From assembly GCF_001299635.1 (NCBI RefSeq), contig NZ_JRHN01000047.1, positions 124,001 through 188,000 on the forward strand: a stretch of DNA of 64,000 nucleotides. The letters are read 5' to 3'. The DNA is from Clostridioides difficile. GTDB taxonomy: Bacteria; Bacillota; Clostridia; Peptostreptococcales; Peptostreptococcaceae. Each line of letters opens with the position of its first letter. The stretch's first letter is position 1. Shown piece by piece: positions 7,254 to 16,445 of the stretch. The translations under genes and the position numbers were made by a program. The notes below the pieces were generated by a model that saw only the letters and a list, made by a program, of their open reading frames with translations, did not search any database and had not been told where the DNA came from.

Positions 7254-8450
7254 CTATAGAAAATTGTTCATGCTGATACTATCCATAATTTTTGAAACTT
7301 TATCTATATATTCTATATTATTACTCAGCTCATTATAATACTTCTTACTCTCATCTATTGTTCTAAATGAATACACTTTTTTATCCAATTTTAAAGCCTC
7401 TTTTATAATGTCTATGTTTTTTTTATTTGTTTCTCCTACACGAAATCCTGTATCTATTATAATCTTAGAATCATTTAAATTTCTAATAGCCAAATCGAAA
7501 CTCTCCTCACTTATTGGTTCAAATGGCTTTTCTGTAAACATCTTTATGCCCATAGTTCTACCAATTTCATAATCAACATCATTTTCATGTATTATTCCAG
7601 AATATAAACCTATACCCTTTTTAGTAAAAGCTCTATAAATTGGTGTAGCCTTACCACCTCCGCCAATTATAAAAACTTCATTTTTAGATTTATTACTAAT
7701 CTCTACTGAACCTAATAGACTATTAAAGTTTTTATCATCCAATTCATAAAGTGAATTTATAATATCTTCATCCACTACATCTTCAGGCTGACCATAAGCT
7801 ATGACTTTATTATTCTTTATAAGAGCAACTTTATCACAACTTTTTAATGCTATATCTATTTCATGCAATGAAAGTATTACTGAAATTGATTTTTCCTTAC
7901 TTAATTTTTTTAGTATATTTATAAGCTCTAACCTATGCTTTATATCTAAGTGAGTTGTAGGTTCATCCAATATAATGATTTCTGGCTCTTGAACTAAAGC
8001 TCTTGCAACTAATACTTTTTGTTTTTCTCCATCACTTAGTTCATCAAAATATCTTTTTTTTAAGTGCAATGCATCTACAGATTCTAATGCTTCATCTACC
8101 ATTATTAAATCTTTTTTAGATAGACTACCAAAAAAACCTGTATATGGATATCTTCCTATATTAACTATATCTTGTACAGTCATTAAATCACCTAATAATC
8201 TATTTGTAAGCACTAAAGCCATTTTTTTCGATAATGCTTTTCTTGATATATGATTTATATCTACGTCATTTAGATATATATCCCCTTTTATTGGTGTTAT
8301 AAGTTTAGATAAAGACCTTAATATAGTAGTTTTTCCAGCACCATTACTTCCTAAAAAGCATAATATTTCTCCATTTTTTACCTCTATATTTATATCACTC
8401 ACAACTACTTTTTTATTATATCCCACACTTAAATTATTAGTTTTCAACAT
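7254..8450 (-). CDS. Corrinoid/iron-siderophore-type ABC transporter ATPase with fused C-terminal domain
   Basis: Residues 1 to about 245 form a FecE/BtuD-type ATPase: Walker A GSNGAGKT (34-41), signature LSDGE (138-142), Walker B IIILDE (158-163) and switch His in LSLHE. About 140 further residues follow, unlike normal BtuD (about 250 residues). They start with an F-I-I-GGGGKATPIYRAF segment (about 259-275) that resembles a nucleotide- or ligand-binding Rossmann loop, and contain IIIDTGFRVGETN. Its role is unknown; similar extensions occur in other clostridial and archaeal importers as far as I recall. The gene is third in an operon with a permease and a lipoprotein downstream of a cobalamin riboswitch, so it most likely energises uptake of B12 or related corrinoids. 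Iron-chelate transport is the alternative. Confidence 0.85.
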   Translation of the reverse strand: MLKTNNLSVGYNKKVVVSDINIEVKNGEILCFLGSNGAGKTTILRSLSKLITPIKGDIYLNDVDINHISRKALSKKMALVLTNRLLGDLMTVQDIVNIGRYPYTGFFGSLSKKDLIMVDEALESVDALHLKKRYFDELSDGEKQKVLVARALVQEPEIIILDEPTTHLDIKHRLELINILKKLSKEKSISVILSLHEIDIALKSCDKVALIKNNKVIAYGQPEDVVDEDIINSLYELDDKNFNSLLGSVEISNKSKNEVFIIGGGGKATPIYRAFTKKGIGLYSGIIHENDVDYEIGRTMGIKMFTEKPFEPISEESFDLAIRNLNDSKIIIDTGFRVGETNKKNIDIIKEALKLDKKVYSFRTIDESKKYYNELSNNIEYIDKVSKIMDSISMNNFL

Positions 8451-8452
8451 AC

Positions 8453-9478
8453 CTAAGCCCTGTCCTTCCTTTTCATCAATAGCATTACTACAATTGGTGC
8501 TCCTAATAAAGATGTTATTGTACTTATTGGTAACTCTACTGGTGACAAAATTACTCTTGATATCAAATCACAAAGAGCTGTAACTATACCTCCTAAAAAG
8601 ATTACCACTGGTATTAGCACTCTATTATCTGATGTCTTAAATATCAGTTTTGAAATTTGTGGTACTGCAAGTCCAATAAATCCTATAGGACCTGCAAATG
8701 CTGATACTATTGCTGCTAGTATACTAGATATAAATACTACCAAAAATCTAAAAAATTTTATATTTATACCAATACTTTTAGCATACTCTTCTCCTAATAA
8801 AAAAGCATTTAGAGGTTTTATTATAAAGATACTCATTAAAAGACCTAACATACCAATCAGTATAAGTATCTCTACTTTTTCCCAGGTAAATCCAGAAAAA
8901 CTTCCCATCGACCAAACAGTAAATTCTTTTAATTTTTCACTATTTGCAAATGATTGTAGTACATTAGTTATACCACTACATACATATCCAGTCATAATTC
9001 CTATTATTAAAAGAGTCGTTATATTCTTTACCTTACTTGCAAATAAAATGACTACAGACATTACAATCAAAGCTCCTATAAATGCTGCTACAAATATACT
9101 CATTGAAGTTATATTTTCAAATCCTAATGTATATCCACCTAAAATCATAAGCGCTACTGATAAAGTAGAGCCTGAAGATACACCTAATATATATGGTTCA
9201 ACTATTGGATTCTTAAAAAATATCTGTAGTAAAATTCCTGATACTGCTAAACAAGCTCCACCCACCATAGTTGCAAGTACTCTTGGAATCCTTATGTTGT
9301 ATATTATTTTATAATGTTCTGTATTATCCATACCTCTTAATACAACATCTATTATTTCTTTAAACTCAATTTTTACAGAGCCAAATGCTACACACACTAA
9401 AAAAGTAAGTATCATGCCTATAATTAGTCCTATAAATATTGTAGTATTCTTTATTCTCATTTTATTAATAAAATCCAT
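8453..9478 (-). CDS. FecCD/BtuC-family ABC permease (corrinoid uptake)
   Basis: The 341-residue protein has about ten hydrophobic helices and BtuC/FhuB hallmarks: RIPRVLATMVGGACLAVSGILLQ near residues 63-85, NPIVEPYILGVSSGS, and the coupling region GPIGFIGLAVPQISK before the last helices. It forms the membrane channel of the importer, as a homodimer. The ATPase gene follows after 2 bp and the binding-protein gene precedes it by 72 bp. Cobalamin-dependent control is inferred from the riboswitch upstream of the operon. Confidence 0.9.
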   Translation of the reverse strand: MDFINKMRIKNTTIFIGLIIGMILTFLVCVAFGSVKIEFKEIIDVVLRGMDNTEHYKIIYNIRIPRVLATMVGGACLAVSGILLQIFFKNPIVEPYILGVSSGSTLSVALMILGGYTLGFENITSMSIFVAAFIGALIVMSVVILFASKVKNITTLLIIGIMTGYVCSGITNVLQSFANSEKLKEFTVWSMGSFSGFTWEKVEILILIGMLGLLMSIFIIKPLNAFLLGEEYAKSIGINIKFFRFLVVFISSILAAIVSAFAGPIGFIGLAVPQISKLIFKTSDNRVLIPVVIFLGGIVTALCDLISRVILSPVELPISTITSLLGAPIVVMLLMKRKDRA

Positions 9479-9550
9479 TTATATACCCCTCTTAACAAAT
9501 CTATATTAACTAAAATCCATAAAACTCATCTTTTAGTGTCGTATTATATA

Positions 9551-10681
9551 TTATTTATCATAATTTATATAATGTTTAATTTTTTCACCTGTAGTACCTG
9601 GATGAAACATCTCAACTAAATCTACTATTAATTCATCAGTCTTATCTACTGATTGATAATAATCTGGAGCAAATACCCACAAGTTACCATTTTTTACAAC
9701 ATCCAAATCAGCCAATACAGGTGCACTAGATTTTATAGACTCTAAGTTTGGTGCATAATCTGAGCTTGATGAGTATACAAATATATCTGCATCCTTTGCA
9801 ACTTCATGTAGTTGTTCAATACTCACTCTTCCTTCATTTGAATCCATTGAAGCACATGCATTTATTCCACCTGCCATTCTTATCATATTATCTACATATG
9901 AATCTTTAGGTGCTACATAAGCATTTCCTTCATATACAGATGCCCATACTACCTTAGGCTTGTTCTTGTTTTTTATCTTTTTACTTACTTCTTCTATCTT
10001 TTGTACTGTTTTATTTAATTCACTAGTGGCTATATCTTCTTTATCATAAAACGCAGCTATTAAACTTGTCCATTCCATTCTTCCAAATGGGTTTTGCTCT
10101 TTGTATTCATTATCTACAACATAGTTAAGTCCTAATTCTTTTAGTTTATCAATAAATTTTGTATCAGCTTCTGATAGACCACTACTAACTATAGTTAAAT
10201 CAGGATTTAAGTCTACTATTTTTTCATAATCTGGTGCTAAGTTTGAACCAACATAATGTATCTTTCCGTCCTTCATCAAATCTTTAATTTCTTTGATAGT
10301 CCAATACTGTTCCTCTGTTGTTACTGCTTTTATGCTATCTAGCTCACCTATTGTTCTTAGAGAACAGGCTTGTGTTGTAGATGCTATTAATACATTATCT
10401 ACAGGTGTTCTAACTATATTAGCATTTTTATACTTTTCAGGAACTTCAATTTTTTTAGGGATTAAAATCAGTTCTCTTTTATCTCCATCAGTTACTTTTT
10501 TAATTCCATCCTCTAAGTCTTCAACACTAAATCCACTTGCATATTTTAATTCTAACTTCTTACCACTACTAACTTGTGCATTCTCTTTATCATTTTTACT
10601 ACATCCTATAAGACCTCCTACTAAAAGAACTATCATAATACTTAGAAAAAATTGCTTTAAAACATTTACTTTAAATTTCAT
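9551..10681 (-). CDS. BtuF-like substrate-binding lipoprotein
   Basis: I choose the ATG at 10681 because GGAGTG lies 7 nt upstream of it; the in-frame GTG at 10690 is part of that ribosome-binding site. The 376-residue precursor has a basic N-terminus, a hydrophobic helix and the lipobox GLIGC, so it is anchored outside the membrane. The helical-backbone binding fold is shown by NVLIASTTQACSLRTIGELD, the central long helix region and VWASVYEGNAYVAPKDSYVDNMIRMAGG. Length and fold match the periplasmic-binding family of B12, haem and siderophore importers. With the cobalamin riboswitch just upstream, a corrinoid ligand is the best guess. Confidence 0.88.
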   Translation of the reverse strand: MKFKVNVLKQFFLSIMIVLLVGGLIGCSKNDKENAQVSSGKKLELKYASGFSVEDLEDGIKKVTDGDKRELILIPKKIEVPEKYKNANIVRTPVDNVLIASTTQACSLRTIGELDSIKAVTTEEQYWTIKEIKDLMKDGKIHYVGSNLAPDYEKIVDLNPDLTIVSSGLSEADTKFIDKLKELGLNYVVDNEYKEQNPFGRMEWTSLIAAFYDKEDIATSELNKTVQKIEEVSKKIKNKNKPKVVWASVYEGNAYVAPKDSYVDNMIRMAGGINACASMDSNEGRVSIEQLHEVAKDADIFVYSSSSDYAPNLESIKSSAPVLADLDVVKNGNLWVFAPDYYQSVDKTDELIVDLVEMFHPGTTGEKIKHYINYDK

Positions 10682-10808
10682 CTCTTTCACTCCAATATTT
10701 TATTTTTATAAGTGGTTAAAAATTTTAATAACATATATTTCTAAAATATATCTCATTAGAATTATATTAAAGTCATCTTTAATAATTATAACCTTTTAAT
10801 AAAATAAA

Positions 10809-10839
10809 AAACTTCTCCTAATTTAGAAAGGAGAAGTTT
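10809..10839 (-). terminator. Leader terminator between cobalamin riboswitch and the ABC operon
   Basis: AAACTTCTCCT and AGGAGAAGTTT form an 11-bp stem followed on the minus strand by TTTTTTATTTT. It stands between the aptamer and the first coding gene, so ligand-controlled termination is the expected mode of regulation. Confidence 0.85.
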
Positions 10840-10909
10840 ATATATCAATTTTACAAAAAATGAATTGATATTTCATTTTATTATAAATTACAATTTCCAC
10901 CCTAAATTG

Positions 10910-11095
10910 AACCTATGTAATACTTGGCAGGTCTCCTGACTCACGGCTTTTCCTCTATCACCCTTCCCAAAATTTTTCATATAAAATCTCAGTGGATTTT
11001 GATTTCGTATCCGTATACAGTAGCGGGGGCTGTAGTGAACTTGCATCACTTTCCCTATTAAACTAATCTAGTACCCTAGTATTATTTAATTTAAT
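10910..11095 (-). ncRNA. Cobalamin (adenosylcobalamin) riboswitch
   Basis: On the minus strand the conserved elements come in order: GGGAA followed by GTGATGCAA, the core GCCCCCGCTACTGT, a variable stem, then GAAAAGCCGTGAGTCAGG and the B12-box end GAGACCTGCC. These match the classic cobalamin aptamer. The downstream terminator at 10809-10839 is the likely expression platform, giving shut-off of the ABC importer when corrinoid is plentiful. The outer limits are approximate. Confidence 0.95.
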
Positions 11096-11158
11096 TTTTA
11101 TTAAGATAATTGTAGTTTATTGTTGGCAACTTTGCAAGGTTGATTTAACATATAAAAT

Positions 11159-11204
11159 AAAGAGTGCCTAAAATGACTATAAAAATCATTTTAAAACACT
11201 CTTT
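11159..11204 (-). terminator. Terminator of the sugar-acid operon
   Basis: AAAGAGTG with extended pairing AAAATGA/TCATTTTA and CACTCTTT forms a long stem 29 bp beyond the last stop codon, followed on the minus strand by an A/T tract. Confidence 0.8.
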
Positions 11205-11232
11205 GTTTTTTACTATATATCTAATTAAGCAG

Positions 11233-12126
11233 TTAACATATATTTAATTCATTCATTAATTTTTTAATCTCACATACTTGATTTTCATTTGGTTTTGTAA
11301 AAGGGGCAGTCATATAATCACTTACTTGTAATCCCCTTATATTCAGAGCTTTTTTCATTGCTGGTATAAATGGGTTTGTTATTAAATAAAAATCCATTGC
11401 TTTGTTGATATATTTTTGAATTTCTATAACCTTATCCATATCTCTATTATTATAAGCTTCTGCCCATTTTGAACAAACTTCTGGAATTAAATTTGATAAA
11501 CCTCCTATACAACCTGCTCCCCCAGACATTAGATTATGTATAAAGTTTTCGTCATAACCACTATATATCTTAAAATTTGGGAACTCTGCTTTCATAGTAT
11601 TTATTAAATCTCTAGTATGCCCCATTAAAGTTACTGTATCCTTATAACCAACTATATTTTTATGTTTTCTTACAAGTCTTAATGTAAGTTCTGGACTCAA
11701 ATCATAACCAGTTCTATCTGGATAATTATATAGATATATTTCAGCTTCTGTATTTTTAGCTATTTCACTATAAAACAACTCAATACTGTCATCATCAAGA
11801 GAGAAATAATAAGGGCTTATTATCATAACTCCATCAGCTCCACTATTATGTGCATAATTTGAAAGCTCTATAGACTCTTTTATACTCATACGACTTGTAC
11901 CTATAAACACTTTTACTCTCTTATTAACATAACTAATTACTAAATCTATAAGTTCTTTTTGCATATCCATAGACATATTAAAGAACTCTCCAGTACTTCC
12001 CATTATAACTAGACCATCTACACCTCCATCTATAAGATGGTCATAGACTTTCTTATTTCCTTCTTTATCTAAATTTCCTTCTTCATCAAATATTGTAACC
12101 ACTGGTGTCAAAAATTCTGCTTTCAT
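11233..12126 (-). CDS. DapA/NAL-family aldolase (2-keto-3-deoxy sugar-acid aldolase or dehydratase)
   Basis: This 297-residue TIM-barrel enzyme has the family signatures GSTGEF (43-48), the catalytic tyrosine Y133 in LYNYPDRTG and the Schiff-base lysine K162 in GYKDT. The family includes dihydrodipicolinate synthase, sialic-acid lyase, KDG aldolase and keto-deoxyglucarate dehydratase. It lies at the end of an operon with a 2-keto-3-deoxygluconate permease, a UxaA-type dehydratase and an FAH-fold enzyme, so lysine synthesis is unlikely. Retro-aldol cleavage of a 2-keto-3-deoxy acid to pyruvate plus an aldehyde is the favoured role. The exact substrate is not readable from sequence. Confidence 0.85.
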   Translation of the reverse strand: MKAEFLTPVVTIFDEEGNLDKEGNKKVYDHLIDGGVDGLVIMGSTGEFFNMSMDMQKELIDLVISYVNKRVKVFIGTSRMSIKESIELSNYAHNSGADGVMIISPYYFSLDDDSIELFYSEIAKNTEAEIYLYNYPDRTGYDLSPELTLRLVRKHKNIVGYKDTVTLMGHTRDLINTMKAEFPNFKIYSGYDENFIHNLMSGGAGCIGGLSNLIPEVCSKWAEAYNNRDMDKVIEIQKYINKAMDFYLITNPFIPAMKKALNIRGLQVSDYMTAPFTKPNENQVCEIKKLMNELNIC

Positions 12127-12207
12127 AATTTAAACTCCTAAAATTTATTTTAATATGTTCATTTAATACATTCAGGTTTTGCCTTAACATTACCTATATT
12201 AAAACAT

Positions 12208-13110
12208 TTATTTAATGTAATTTCTTAAAATTCCAATACTTTCAACCTCACATTCAATTACATCTCCACTACTCATATATCTAGGGGGCGAAAAACCCAT
12301 ACCAACTCCAGAAGGTGTACCTGTAGCTATAATATCTCCAGCCTCTAAAGTCATCCCCTTTGAAAGTTCTGAAACTATGTCTGAAATGTCTGATATGAAT
12401 AATCTTGTATTAGAATTTTGTCTTTCTTCACCATTTACTCTACTACATACCTTAAGTTTTACAGGAAAAGAAATTTCACTTTTATGTAAGATACATGGGC
12501 CTAAAGATGTAAATGTATCTAATCCCTTTCCTCTAAACCACTGAACATGCTCTTTTTGTAACTTTCTAGCAGAAATATCATTTATAACAGTGTACCCAAA
12601 GATATAATCTTCGACCTCTTCTTTTTTAATATTAACACCTGTTTTACCTATTACTACTCCAAGTTCAACTTCATAGTCTAATTGACTATTTATATTAAAA
12701 TGACCATCTATCTCATCTTCTGGACCTATCGCTTTTGTTACACGTTTTGTAAAATAAACTGTTTTTTGAGGTTCTTCAAAACTATTATCAAAGTGAGTTT
12801 GAGTTTCTTCAAGATGGTCTTTATAGTTCACTCCCACACATAAAATATCATGTATAGGTTTTTCTATCGGAACATGTATAATACATTCTTCTCTTTTAAA
12901 AACATCATAATTGTGGAATCTATCTTCCTTTATAATACTTTTTATCCTTATAATATCGTCTTGAGATATATTTTGAATTAAATCATTTAAATCTTTAAAA
13001 GATTTGCTAATATTTAAGGAATTAATGTCTACAATAAATAATTCATCTTTAGAAAAAAAACCTATCCTTTTACATTCATTTTTTCCTTTAGTAAAACTGA
13101 CAAACTTCAT
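12208..13110 (-). CDS. Fumarylacetoacetate hydrolase (FAH)-fold enzyme
   Basis: The 300-residue protein contains the FAH-family core: DILCVGVNYKDHLEET (about residue 90), the metal-binding acidic motif LDYEVELGVVIGK, the INDISARKLQ segment and the C-terminal GDIIATGTPSGVGMGF. Members hydrolyse, decarboxylate or hydrate 2-keto-diacids using Mg or Mn. The preceding 85 residues form the usual variable N-terminal domain. In this operon it likely acts on a keto-deoxy sugar acid or its dicarboxylate derivative. Spacing to neighbours is about 50-80 bp, consistent with one transcript. Confidence 0.85.
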   Translation of the reverse strand: MKFVSFTKGKNECKRIGFFSKDELFIVDINSLNISKSFKDLNDLIQNISQDDIIRIKSIIKEDRFHNYDVFKREECIIHVPIEKPIHDILCVGVNYKDHLEETQTHFDNSFEEPQKTVYFTKRVTKAIGPEDEIDGHFNINSQLDYEVELGVVIGKTGVNIKKEEVEDYIFGYTVINDISARKLQKEHVQWFRGKGLDTFTSLGPCILHKSEISFPVKLKVCSRVNGEERQNSNTRLFISDISDIVSELSKGMTLEAGDIIATGTPSGVGMGFSPPRYMSSGDVIECEVESIGILRNYIK

Positions 13111-13161
13111 AATCTCACCCTTTATTAAAATTCTATATATATTCAGTCTTTTACTTAAATC

Positions 13162-14322
13162 TTATACATAGTTACATACTCTAGCTATTGCCATTTCAGT
13201 ATATCCAAGAGACTCTGCTTTTGATTGCTTTCCATTTGCTACATCTACAATCATGTTTAATAAATCATCTGCCAATTCTTCCATTGTTTGTGGACCATAT
13301 ATAACTGGACTGGCATCAAAGTCCATATTATCTTCCATATTTTCAAAAGTTATTTTGTTTCCAGTTATCTTTATCACTGGAGCTATTGGATTTCCTGATG
13401 GAGTTCCTCTACCTGTACTAAATACTACTATTTGAGCCCCTCCTGCAACCATACCAGCAACAGATGAAGCATCATTTCCAGGTGTATCCATTATAACAAG
13501 ACCTTTTTTATCAATTTGTTTAGCATAATCATATACTTCACTTATTGGTCTATGACCACCTTTATGTATACAACCTAGTGATTTTTCTTCAAGGCTTGTC
13601 AATCCACCAGCTATATTTCCAGGAGATGGATTTCCTTCTCTAACCTCTTCTCCAACTAATTTTAACGAATTTTCATACCTATGTACTATATGTAATATTT
13701 TTTCTTTTACTTCTTCATTTACTGCTCTTCTAGCTAATATATGCTCTGCTCCTATAAATTCAGTAGTTTCACTTAAAATTGATGTTGCTCCTAAATCAAC
13801 AAGTCTATCACTTAATTCACCTATTAGTGGATTTGCTGCTAATCCACTTGTTGGGTCAGACCCTCCACACTCAGTTCCTAGTATAATTTCAGATATTGGA
13901 AATTCTTCTTTTCTGAGTAAAGATGCCTCTTGAGCCATTTCTCTAGCATAACGAACAGCCTTTTCTATAGTTTTCAAAGTCCCATGTTCTTCTTGTATTA
14001 CAAGAGTTTTTATTGGTTTGTTTGTTCTCTCTTTTATTGCATCAACTACCAAATCATTTTGACAATTCTCACATCCTAAAGATACAACTATTACCCCATA
14101 TACATTTGGATTTGCTGCATATCCAGCCATGACATCCATAGTCAATTGTTGGTCTGAATTTACTTGTGAACATCCATTTTGATTATTAAAAGTAACTGCT
14201 CCTTGAACTTGAGATGCTATTATTCTAGTTGTATCTGATGCACAAACACTAGTAGGTAATACTAATATGTGGTTTCTTATACCAACTCTTCCATCGGGTC
14301 TTTTATATCCATAAAATTTCAT
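13162..14322 (-). CDS. UxaA-family sugar-acid dehydratase, large (C-terminal) subunit
   Basis: The 386-residue protein starts FYGYKRPDGRVGIRNHILVLPT and contains NQNGCSQ, GCENCQ, LGTECGGSDPTSGLAANP and the late VVFSTGRGTPSGNPIAPVIKITGN. These are hallmarks of the altronate/galactarate dehydratase C-terminal domain with its conserved cysteines for metal binding. The SAF domain that is fused in UxaA and GarD is encoded separately at 14480-14785, as in two-subunit enzymes such as sulfolactate lyase SuyAB. Dehydration of an aldonate or aldarate to a 2-keto-3-deoxy acid is the expected reaction because the permease is KdgT-like. A sulfolactate lyase is the alternative. Confidence 0.85.
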   Translation of the reverse strand: MKFYGYKRPDGRVGIRNHILVLPTSVCASDTTRIIASQVQGAVTFNNQNGCSQVNSDQQLTMDVMAGYAANPNVYGVIVVSLGCENCQNDLVVDAIKERTNKPIKTLVIQEEHGTLKTIEKAVRYAREMAQEASLLRKEEFPISEIILGTECGGSDPTSGLAANPLIGELSDRLVDLGATSILSETTEFIGAEHILARRAVNEEVKEKILHIVHRYENSLKLVGEEVREGNPSPGNIAGGLTSLEEKSLGCIHKGGHRPISEVYDYAKQIDKKGLVIMDTPGNDASSVAGMVAGGAQIVVFSTGRGTPSGNPIAPVIKITGNKITFENMEDNMDFDASPVIYGPQTMEELADDLLNMIVDVANGKQSKAESLGYTEMAIARVCNYV

Positions 14323-14479
14323 ACTGATTTCCTCCTAAAATAATCTATATACCTTCTGTAATTTTTATGTATTATAACTTTTTATTACACTTACTAATCA
14401 AATATTTAAAATAATATTTGACAATTATTAAATAGTAAAAAACAATGAATTTAACTTCTATAAACTTAAAAGAATTATT

Positions 14480-14785
14480 TTATACATTAGCCATAGCTTG
14501 TTCATCCAAATCTTCTCTAACACTTCTAACATTATGGATATGTACATGTTGACCAATTTTTATTTCCTGATTTGCTTCTCCTATATGTTCTCCATACTTA
14601 GTAACCTTATCGCCTTCAGCCATGTCTTTTATAGCCAATTTATGATAAATAGTTATATCATCTAGTGCTGTAATTGTTTTTACTGTTTTATCTTTTAATT
14701 TAAAACTAATTTCGCTATTCTTACCTATTGCTTCAATAGCTACTGCAACATTATCTTTTTCATCAATTATCACTGCATTTATCAT
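14480..14785 (-). CDS. UxaA-family dehydratase, small subunit (SAF domain)
   Basis: A 101-residue SAF-domain protein: AVIIDEKDNVAVAIEAIG, then DDITIYHKLAIKDMAEGDKVTKYGEHIGEANQEIKIGQHVHIHNVRS. The KYGEHIG and G.HVH..N.. motifs are diagnostic of the N-terminal part of altronate/galactarate dehydratases. It is encoded as a separate subunit upstream of the large one, with a 157-bp gap. It is expected to form a complex with that subunit. Confidence 0.88.
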   Translation of the reverse strand: MINAVIIDEKDNVAVAIEAIGKNSEISFKLKDKTVKTITALDDITIYHKLAIKDMAEGDKVTKYGEHIGEANQEIKIGQHVHIHNVRSVREDLDEQAMANV

Positions 14786-14877
14786 TATTCTTATTCTCCT
14801 TTGTAAATAATATAGTTTTATTAATATCCTAAAATCTAATTAGAGAGTTTACTATTTAAATAGTAAACTATGTAATA

Positions 14878-15852
14878 TTAAGCTACTATCGTTCCATCCT
14901 CTTTTTGTTTTGGAAACTTAGGACACCCATACTTCTTAGCCCACCAACTAGTTATAAGAGGTACTAATATTGCAGTGACAACTACTGCTGCTGCTACTTG
15001 AGTTGTTGCTGTTGCAACATATGGTTGCCATGATGGGTCAACTAATGCAACAGCAGCAGGTACGGCAATCGCATTTCCAGCAGTTGTAGCTACAGCCCAC
15101 CCTGCATATCCTGGACGTTTTCCTATAAATTTATCACAGAATACTATAAATATACCTCCTACAAACACAGATATTAATCCAAGTAGTACTCCTGATAAGC
15201 CTCCTTTTAGTATACTTGCAAGATTTATGCTACTACCTAGTGCAAATCCTACAAAAGGTACAAGCAAGTTACATCCTGGCTCTAAAAATTCTTTCATTTT
15301 TTTATCAAAATTACCTATTATCATACCAACAAGTATTGGTACTATTGCAGCCAATAAAGACAACAAAGGTACATTTGCAAGACCTGAAGTCCCAAGAGCT
15401 ATCAATGTAAAAAATGGTCCATCATTTAAAGTAAGTAAACTCATAGTTGCACAATCTGTTTCATCTCCATATGAAGTCATCAATGAAAGATATATACTAC
15501 CATTACTATTTGTAACTGCACTTATAACAGCTAATGTTGTAAGACCAAGTACTCCATCCATTCCAAATAGTTTACCTATAACTATACCTATTAAAGCACC
15601 TATAGCAAATTTCGAACCAAGAAGAATTCCGCCTCTTTTTAAAACTTTTGGCATTTCTCTAAATTGAAGTTGCGTTCCCAAGCACACTAGCTGAACTCCA
15701 ATTATAGTTGCAGACCCAACGCTTGAAAATACTGCAGTTGTAAATGAACCTATTTGCACAATATCTGGGCAAAATGTATTAATGAAAGCTGCTATAAACA
15801 TTGGAACTATCATCATACCTGCAGGAATTTTTTTAATAAAATCCATTATCAT
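14878..15852 (-). CDS. kdgT: 2-keto-3-deoxygluconate permease family transporter
   Basis: The 324-residue, highly hydrophobic protein begins IKKIPAGMMIVPMFIAAFINTFCP and contains GSVATIIGVQL-like and NSNGSIYLSLMTSYGDETD segments typical of KdgT, the proton symporter for 2-keto-3-deoxygluconate. About ten membrane helices are visible. It is first in the operon, with AGGAGG ahead of the start at 15852 and a promoter with two operator palindromes upstream. Its family identity is the main reason to call this a sugar-acid pathway. Confidence 0.9.
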   Translation of the reverse strand: MIMDFIKKIPAGMMIVPMFIAAFINTFCPDIVQIGSFTTAVFSSVGSATIIGVQLVCLGTQLQFREMPKVLKRGGILLGSKFAIGALIGIVIGKLFGMDGVLGLTTLAVISAVTNSNGSIYLSLMTSYGDETDCATMSLLTLNDGPFFTLIALGTSGLANVPLLSLLAAIVPILVGMIIGNFDKKMKEFLEPGCNLLVPFVGFALGSSINLASILKGGLSGVLLGLISVFVGGIFIVFCDKFIGKRPGYAGWAVATTAGNAIAVPAAVALVDPSWQPYVATATTQVAAAVVVTAILVPLITSWWAKKYGCPKFPKQKEDGTIVA

Positions 15853-15928
15853 AAAGTTACTCCTCCTAAAACATGATATTTAATTACTCTTATTAAATTT
15901 TTAGCTTTAATTCTAACGGCCGTTTCGG

Positions 15929-15961
15929 TTCGTATTTAAGAACTAAGTTTTTATTTACGAA
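15929..15961. promoter_or_regulatory. Paired 14-bp palindromes, candidate IclR operators (kdgT operon)
   Basis: TTCGTATTTAAGAA (15929-15942) and TTTTTATTTACGAA (15948-15961) fit TTCNTAWWTANGAA with zero and one mismatch, with starts 19 bp apart. They begin 12 bp downstream of the kdgT -10 box, a repressing position. The same pair with the same 19-bp offset is found at 17413-17445. Confidence 0.75.
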
Positions 15962-15972
15962 TCTTTGAGTTA

Positions 15973-16001
15973 ATGATAGCATTTTCCTATTTATGAGTCA
16001 A
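15973..16001 (-). promoter_or_regulatory. Promoter of the kdgT/uxaA/dapA operon
   Basis: On the minus strand TTGACT (15996-16001) and TATCAT (15973-15978) are 17 bp apart, immediately upstream of the paired palindromes. Confidence 0.7.
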
Positions 16002-16445
16002 TAAAAAAAATAAATTTTTGTCAAAATTTTTTCAAATTATCTGACAATATATTATGTATTATCAAATAGCTTCATTATATGCAAAAATACAAAGCACTAA
16101 AAAATATAGATTACTAAAATATACAAAATTTTTTACATAATTGAAATGACACACAAATTATAAGATACAATTCATAATATTTTGATATATCTATACAAAA
16201 TATAGCTATTAAATAGATTCTCTTAAATTATATAACTAAATATCACCAACTTTCTTTAGGTATATTTTGGAAATTAATATAATTATTAATTTATAATCTT
16301 CTAAAAAATATCTATCAGTCCTTAAATCAATAACTTCTTCATGTACAAATTTACATATTTATTTTCCACATTGTAAAATATCACATAGTGTGCTAAAATC
16401 AACATATTCTAATACTTTAAATTAATAAAAAGAGGGGGGAAATTT
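16002..16445. other. Divergent intergenic region between kdgT promoter and iclR
   Basis: This AT-rich stretch has no coding frame or recognisable RNA. It must contain the iclR promoter; I see none of the 14-bp palindromes near the iclR start, so autoregulation through that motif is not indicated. Confidence 0.4.

Noticed and set aside
11233-12126. Lysine-biosynthetic dapA
   Set aside because: The family motifs fit, but the neighbours are sugar-acid genes and no lysine pathway gene is present.
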